Shown here piece by piece: positions 5,032-8,168 of a DNA stretch of 8,168 bases. The stretch is from NCBI GenBank assembly GCA_016839385.1, contig JAEOUK010000154.1, forward strand, positions 1 through 8,168, read 5' to 3'. Position 1 is the first letter of the stretch; each line of letters opens with the position of its first letter. Source of the stretch: Promethearchaeota archaeon (GTDB lineage: Archaea; Asgardarchaeota; Lokiarchaeia; Sigynarchaeales; MK-D1). Made by a program: the position numbers and the translations under genes. The notes beneath the pieces are model-generated. The model had not been told where the DNA came from, made no database searches, and saw only the letters and a list, made by a program, of their open reading frames with translations.

Positions 5032-6498
5032 ATGGGAAAATTAATTCAATCAAAAATAATTTGCACACTCGGACCAATTTCAGATACCAAAGAAAAAATA
5101 ACAGAATTATTTGAAGCTGGGATGAATGTTGCAAGGTTAAACTTTAGCCACAGTACGCATGAATATCATAAAAAAGTAATTGACACAATACGGTCTGTTT
5201 CTGATTCCATAGCAATATTATGTGATATACAAGGTCCAAAAATACGAATTGGAAATTTATCCAAACCATTTATTGTTGCTCCTGGTGATTTTCTTACAAT
5301 TACTACTGAGGATATTATAGGATCTAAAGATAAAGTCTCTATTTCCTACAAGGGTTTTATGAATGATATTAAATCTGGAGATTTTGTCTACATAAATGAT
5401 GGTTTAATAAAGTTGGAAGTTGAAAAAGTAAATTCAAGCGAAAACTGTGCACGTTGCAAGGTTTTAATAGGAGGCTTAATCTCAGATCGAAAAGGAGTAA
5501 ATATTCCCACAGGAAAATTGAGTACACCCAATCCCACTGAAAAAGATATTTCAGATCTTAGGTTTATCGCTAAATTACATCCAGAATTCGTTGCTGTATC
5601 ATTTGTTTCTCAAGCTTCGGAAGTAGAGGAAGTAAGGAGAATATTAGCTAATGAAGGCGCAGAAGAGGTAAAAATTATCAGTAAAATCGAACGAGCAATC
5701 GCTTTGGAAAATTTTCAAGAAATTTTAGAAGTATCGGATGGTATCATGGTAGCTCGAGGTGATTTAGGAGTTGAAATTCCCTATAAGGAACTACCAGTGA
5801 AACAAAAAGAACTTATTATTGAAAGTAACATTTATTCAAAACCAGTTATTGTAGCAACCCAAATGTTGGAAAGTATGACCTCTCAGCCTCGTCCCACGCG
5901 TGCGGAAGTTTCTGATGTATTCAATGCAATTGTTGAACGAGCTGATGCTGTAATGCTTTCCGGAGAAACATCAATAGGTAAATATCCAATTCAGACTGTA
6001 AAAGTTATGAGAGAAATCGTGAATCTTGCAGAAGAATATATACCTCAATTAAATCCAAATGAATTAGACTCTCCTAAACAAGAAATTTATGAGACTTCCG
6101 GTCATGGAATATATACACTTTCAGAAGAATTTACTCAGTTAAATTATCGCGGAAAAATAGTATGTTTTACTAGTGGTGGAAAATCTGCACAGATGATTTC
6201 AAAATATCGCCCTGCATTACCTATAATTGCTGTTACAGATAACAAAATAATTGCTAACCAGTTAAATCTTGTATGGGGGGTAAATCCAGTATATATGGAA
6301 GATTTGAACATGTCTAATTACGAGGATAAATTATACAGTCCTGAACAAATCATAAGTAAAGGATTACAGAATTTGCATAATAGTGGATATATAGAAAGAT
6401 CTGAGCATGTAATTACTAGTATTCCCTCTAGAATCGCTCCTGAACGTTCTACATTAATTGGATTGTATTATGTTAAAGATATCATCGATTCCAATTAA
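5032..6498 (+). CDS. pyk: Pyruvate kinase
   Basis: A 488-residue, full-length pyruvate kinase, which converts phosphoenolpyruvate and ADP to pyruvate and ATP in the last step of glycolysis. The N-terminal TIM-barrel part begins KIICTLGP and has ARLNFSH (34-40) with the substrate Arg and Asn. The B domain contains INDGLIKLEV and GVNIPTGKLSTPNPTEKD. The active-site signature IISKIERAIAL (215-225) carries the catalytic Lys218 and metal ligand Glu220, and Asp244 in ARGDLG is the second metal ligand. ATQMLESM (275-282) and MLSGETSIGKYP (308-319) complete the barrel. The C-terminal regulatory domain (about 355-488) has the usual FTSGGKSAQMISKYRPALPIIAVT segment. In CDIQGPKIRIG, Lys70 sits at the position of Glu117 of muscle enzyme, suggesting K+-independence. 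I chose the ATG at 5032-5034 over an in-frame TTG at 5008 because the family's N-terminus starts close to it. The ribosome site is weak. Confidence 0.98.
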   Translation: MGKLIQSKIICTLGPISDTKEKITELFEAGMNVARLNFSHSTHEYHKKVIDTIRSVSDSIAILCDIQGPKIRIGNLSKPFIVAPGDFLTITTEDIIGSKDKVSISYKGFMNDIKSGDFVYINDGLIKLEVEKVNSSENCARCKVLIGGLISDRKGVNIPTGKLSTPNPTEKDISDLRFIAKLHPEFVAVSFVSQASEVEEVRRILANEGAEEVKIISKIERAIALENFQEILEVSDGIMVARGDLGVEIPYKELPVKQKELIIESNIYSKPVIVATQMLESMTSQPRPTRAEVSDVFNAIVERADAVMLSGETSIGKYPIQTVKVMREIVNLAEEYIPQLNPNELDSPKQEIYETSGHGIYTLSEEFTQLNYRGKIVCFTSGGKSAQMISKYRPALPIIAVTDNKIIANQLNLVWGVNPVYMEDLNMSNYEDKLYSPEQIISKGLQNLHNSGYIERSEHVITSIPSRIAPERSTLIGLYYVKDIIDSN

Positions 6499-6501
6499 TG
6501 A

Positions 6502-6511
6502 TCTTTTTTTT
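6502..6511 (+). terminator. T-run after pyruvate kinase
   Basis: Eight T (6504-6511) begin six bases after the pyruvate kinase stop, as expected for archaeal T-run termination. It overlaps the last codon of the converging transporter gene, so both transcripts end in the same narrow zone. Confidence 0.45.
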
Positions 6512-7178
6512 ACCATGAGATGAGATTTGGAATCCCGATCTGTAAAGGTTTTATAATCGCAGAAGGAATTAGGTAATCTGAGATGGATTGGATGATATTC
6601 GCAAATATAACTGTCAATATTATAGCTGTCCATCCTCCAATCGAATCCAGCCCAATAAACGATAGGGTAGATGAGTTCCATAATTGATAATCTGAATATA
6701 CTGTCAAAATAGTAATCACATTGAACGGAATCATTAAGATCAATCGAACAATAACGCTAAAAACCCAATTTAAAACTAAATTTTTAGGTTTTAACGTGTT
6801 TTCACTGTTGATTGGGTGTTTTCGAATTCGTTCGATTACATAGGGAATGATAACTAGAGGTACCGTTGCAACAAACTTGAAAATAGGTCCAAATGGAGCA
6901 AAAGGGTCAAACGGAAATAGTAAAAGCATCCCAACTCCACACGTTATCAATCCAGCTTCATAACCGAATGCAAAATACGAAAGTATCCAAATTACAGAAA
7001 CAGGGTCAAACCATGCTAATCCCCAGGCAAATCTTGGTAATATTTCAGTTGTAAGTAAAGAAACAACTAATGATATTGCACTAAAAATTGCAGCTCCTGT
7101 GATTTTAATCGTTAGAGATAGTTTTCGTCTGGTATTGGATGTGTTTTCTACACGATCATTTGTATGTAGTTCAACCAT
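6510..7178 (-). CDS. ECF-type transporter substrate-binding (S) component
   Basis: A 222-residue membrane protein with the layout of ECF transporter S components, the vitamin- or trace-nutrient-binding subunits that pair with EcfT and EcfA ATPases. A polar N-terminus (1-20) leads into helix 1 (ITGAAIFSAISLVVSLL). Then come helices at about 57-75 (FDPVSVIWILSYFAFG), 76-90 (AGLITCGVGMLLLF), 100-115 (FKFVATVPLVIIPYVI), 137-160 (LNWVFSVIVRLILM to ILTV) and 183-205 (WTAIILTVIFANIIQSIS). The 'FDPVSVI...GYEAGLITCGVG' pattern is typical. The substrate cannot be told. I chose the ATG at 7176-7178: a TATA box at 7200-7207 predicts transcription start at that codon, so the mRNA is probably leaderless. 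The adjacent ABC ATPase is LolD-like rather than EcfA-like, so the energising module is probably encoded elsewhere. Confidence 0.82.
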   Translation of the reverse strand: MVELHTNDRVENTSNTRRKLSLTIKITGAAIFSAISLVVSLLTTEILPRFAWGLAWFDPVSVIWILSYFAFGYEAGLITCGVGMLLLFPFDPFAPFGPIFKFVATVPLVIIPYVIERIRKHPINSENTLKPKNLVLNWVFSVIVRLILMIPFNVITILTVYSDYQLWNSSTLSFIGLDSIGGWTAIILTVIFANIIQSISDYLIPSAIIKPLQIGIPNLISW

Positions 7179-7199
7179 ATCCAAAAGTTAGGAGGGAAA

Positions 7200-7207
7200 T
7201 TTATAAA
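7200..7207 (-). promoter_or_regulatory. TATA box for the ECF S-component gene
   Basis: On the minus strand the sequence reads CTTTATAAAT. Its centre, near 7203, is about 25 bases from the ATG at 7176-7178, the spacing expected when transcription starts at the first codon. No ribosome site is present between them in the right place, in agreement with a leaderless mRNA. Confidence 0.6.
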
Positions 7208-7213
7208 GTTAAT

Positions 7214-7242
7214 CCATTCTTGAGTGGTGAACTCAGGAATGG
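7214..7242. promoter_or_regulatory. 12-bp imperfect inverted repeat upstream of ECF gene promoter
   Basis: CCATTCTTGAGT (7214-7225) and ACTCAGGAATGG (7231-7242) are inverted repeats with one mismatch around the five bases GGTGA. The dyad sits directly upstream of the TATA box and about 20 bases after the ABC ATPase stop. It may be a regulator site for the transporter gene, a site for an activator, or a hairpin at the end of the ATPase transcript. The position next to the promoter favours a regulator site. Confidence 0.5.
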
Positions 7243-7260
7243 AGGATTTTTACAAAAAAG

Positions 7261-8168
7261 TTAAATTAAATCTCTTTGAATATCATACACAGCGCAGTTC
7301 TCAAAGCTTATTTCTCCGCAATCCTTGCAGAAAATGACTCCTCGAGTTATAATCTGATTGTTGAGCATATGGAAATTGCCATTTTCTTGATCCCACTTCT
7401 TTAATATGTTTTCAGAATTGCAATTAGGACAGAATTTCAATTCATCAAATTCCTTAATTCGAAAAGCGGGATTGAATACTTTTTCTGCTTCATCATAAAC
7501 GTGATTCATTGCTTCTTCTTCTTCACTTAGATCAATGGAATTCTTTTCTTTCTTTTTTCCTAATTCCCGAATTATTTGACCGTCTTTCAGAATCAAAGTT
7601 CTGTCAGCGATCGATCTTAAATTTGCATTGTGAGTTACAATTACCAAGGATTTTTCGGGATTCTGATCGATGTATTTTCGAAAAATTTCCATCACTTTTT
7701 TCTCTGCAACTGAATCAATATTCCCACTGGGTTCGTCTGCTAATAGGATTAATGGATCATTGGCAATAGCAGCAGCGATAGCAATTCTCTGTTTTTCTCC
7801 ACCTGAGAGTGTAAATGGTCTATGATTTGCTCGATTTTCGATATCAACTGCTTCCAACAAATATTTGACACGGTCTCTTCTATAATTTGCTGGTGCATTC
7901 GCAATTATTAATGGGAGCTCCACATTCCCTTTTGCAGTCAAGCTAGGAACTAAATTGAAAAATTGAAACACAATACCGATTTTTGTCTGAAGGTGTTTTT
8001 GTATTTCCTCATCTTTCAATTTTGTAACATCTCGCCCCTCTACTAACACTTTACCAGCGGTAGGGTCAACCATTCCAGAAATTAGGTTTAATAACGTGGT
8101 CTTTCCTGATCCACTAGGTCCCATAACTACAACAATTTCACCCTTGTAGATCTTCAGATTAATATTTC
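7261..8168 (-). CDS. LolD/MacB-type ABC transporter ATPase with C-terminal zinc ribbon (5' end outside window)
   Basis: The open frame continues to the right edge, so the first residues are missing; about 301 residues are visible, opening with NINLKIYKGEIVVVMGP. Motifs in order are Walker A GPSGSGKTT, Q-loop IVFQFFNLVPSLT, signature LSGGEKQRIAIA, Walker B LILLADEPSGNID and switch His in IVTHN. The LTAKGNVELPL stretch and overall pattern place it with LolD/MacB/FtsE-like ATPases, which drive FtsX-like permeases in lipid or peptide handling; the permease may lie beyond the edge. After the usual end of the domain (ILKDGQI) comes an acidic linker and a CPNC...CKDC pair (Cys at about 7429-7440 and 7318-7329), a likely zinc ribbon of about 40 residues. 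This extra domain is not part of typical LolD proteins. An ATG codon lies just before Walker A, but starting there would remove the first strand, so it is not the true start. Confidence 0.93.
   Translation of the reverse strand, partial: NINLKIYKGEIVVVMGPSGSGKTTLLNLISGMVDPTAGKVLVEGRDVTKLKDEEIQKHLQTKIGIVFQFFNLVPSLTAKGNVELPLIIANAPANYRRDRVKYLLEAVDIENRANHRPFTLSGGEKQRIAIAAAIANDPLILLADEPSGNIDSVAEKKVMEIFRKYIDQNPEKSLVIVTHNANLRSIADRTLILKDGQIIRELGKKKEKNSIDLSEEEEAMNHVYDEAEKVFNPAFRIKEFDELKFCPNCNSENILKKWDQENGNFHMLNNQIITRGVIFCKDCGEISFENCAVYDIQRDLI

Noticed and set aside
6454..6681. Minus-strand frame of 75 codons
   Set aside because: It overlaps the ECF S-component gene in a different frame; the S-component frame has the family pattern.
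7509..7769. Plus-strand frame of 86 codons
   Set aside because: It is antisense to the ABC ATPase signature and Walker B region.
7261..8168. The ABC ATPase as the EcfA partner of the adjacent ECF S component
   Set aside because: The Q-loop (FQFFNLVPSLT) and the NVELPL stretch are LolD/MacB-like, and the S component has its own promoter, so a direct pairing is not supported.

Overview
The window is AT-rich and looks archaeal. It has a histone-fold gene, a TrmB-family winged-helix regulator, TATA-like boxes and one probable leaderless gene. A stand-alone Ras/Rab-like GTPase with a WDIAG motif, next to a histone with a lysine-rich N-terminal tail, points to an Asgard (Promethearchaeota) genome. 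That placement is inferred from gene content, not from a phylogenetic marker. TAA, TAG and TGA all end genes here, so the code appears standard.

Region 1 (1-3067, minus strand) is a compact five-gene set read right to left: a TrmB-like regulator, a small GTPase, a CofC-like nucleotidyltransferase-fold protein that seems to have lost key acidic residues, a 123-residue unknown, and a DUF2299-like protein that runs off the left edge. The first three genes are joined by a 1-bp gap and an ATGA overlap, and four of the five have Shine-Dalgarno-like sites. A TATA box at 3111-3118 and a 10-bp palindrome at the predicted start of transcription suggest that the regulator controls its own operon. I recognise no described system with this gene set.

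Region 2 (3068-3946) is mostly non-coding around the histone gene. It holds the two divergent promoters, a 9-bp inverted repeat at the predicted histone transcription start, two weak protein-like small ORFs in one frame, and a likely T-rich terminator after the histone gene.

Region 3 (3947-6498, plus strand) has a four-helix membrane protein of unknown function, a basic methionine-poor orphan protein, and a complete pyruvate kinase. The kinase has Lys at the position that separates K+-independent from K+-dependent enzymes.

Region 4 (6510-8168, minus strand) has an ECF-type transporter S component, probably leaderless, with a 12-bp imperfect dyad just upstream of its TATA box. Before it comes the 3' part of a LolD/MacB-type ABC ATPase with an added C-terminal zinc ribbon; its N-terminus lies beyond the right edge. 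The transporter S component converges on pyruvate kinase with an 11-bp gap.
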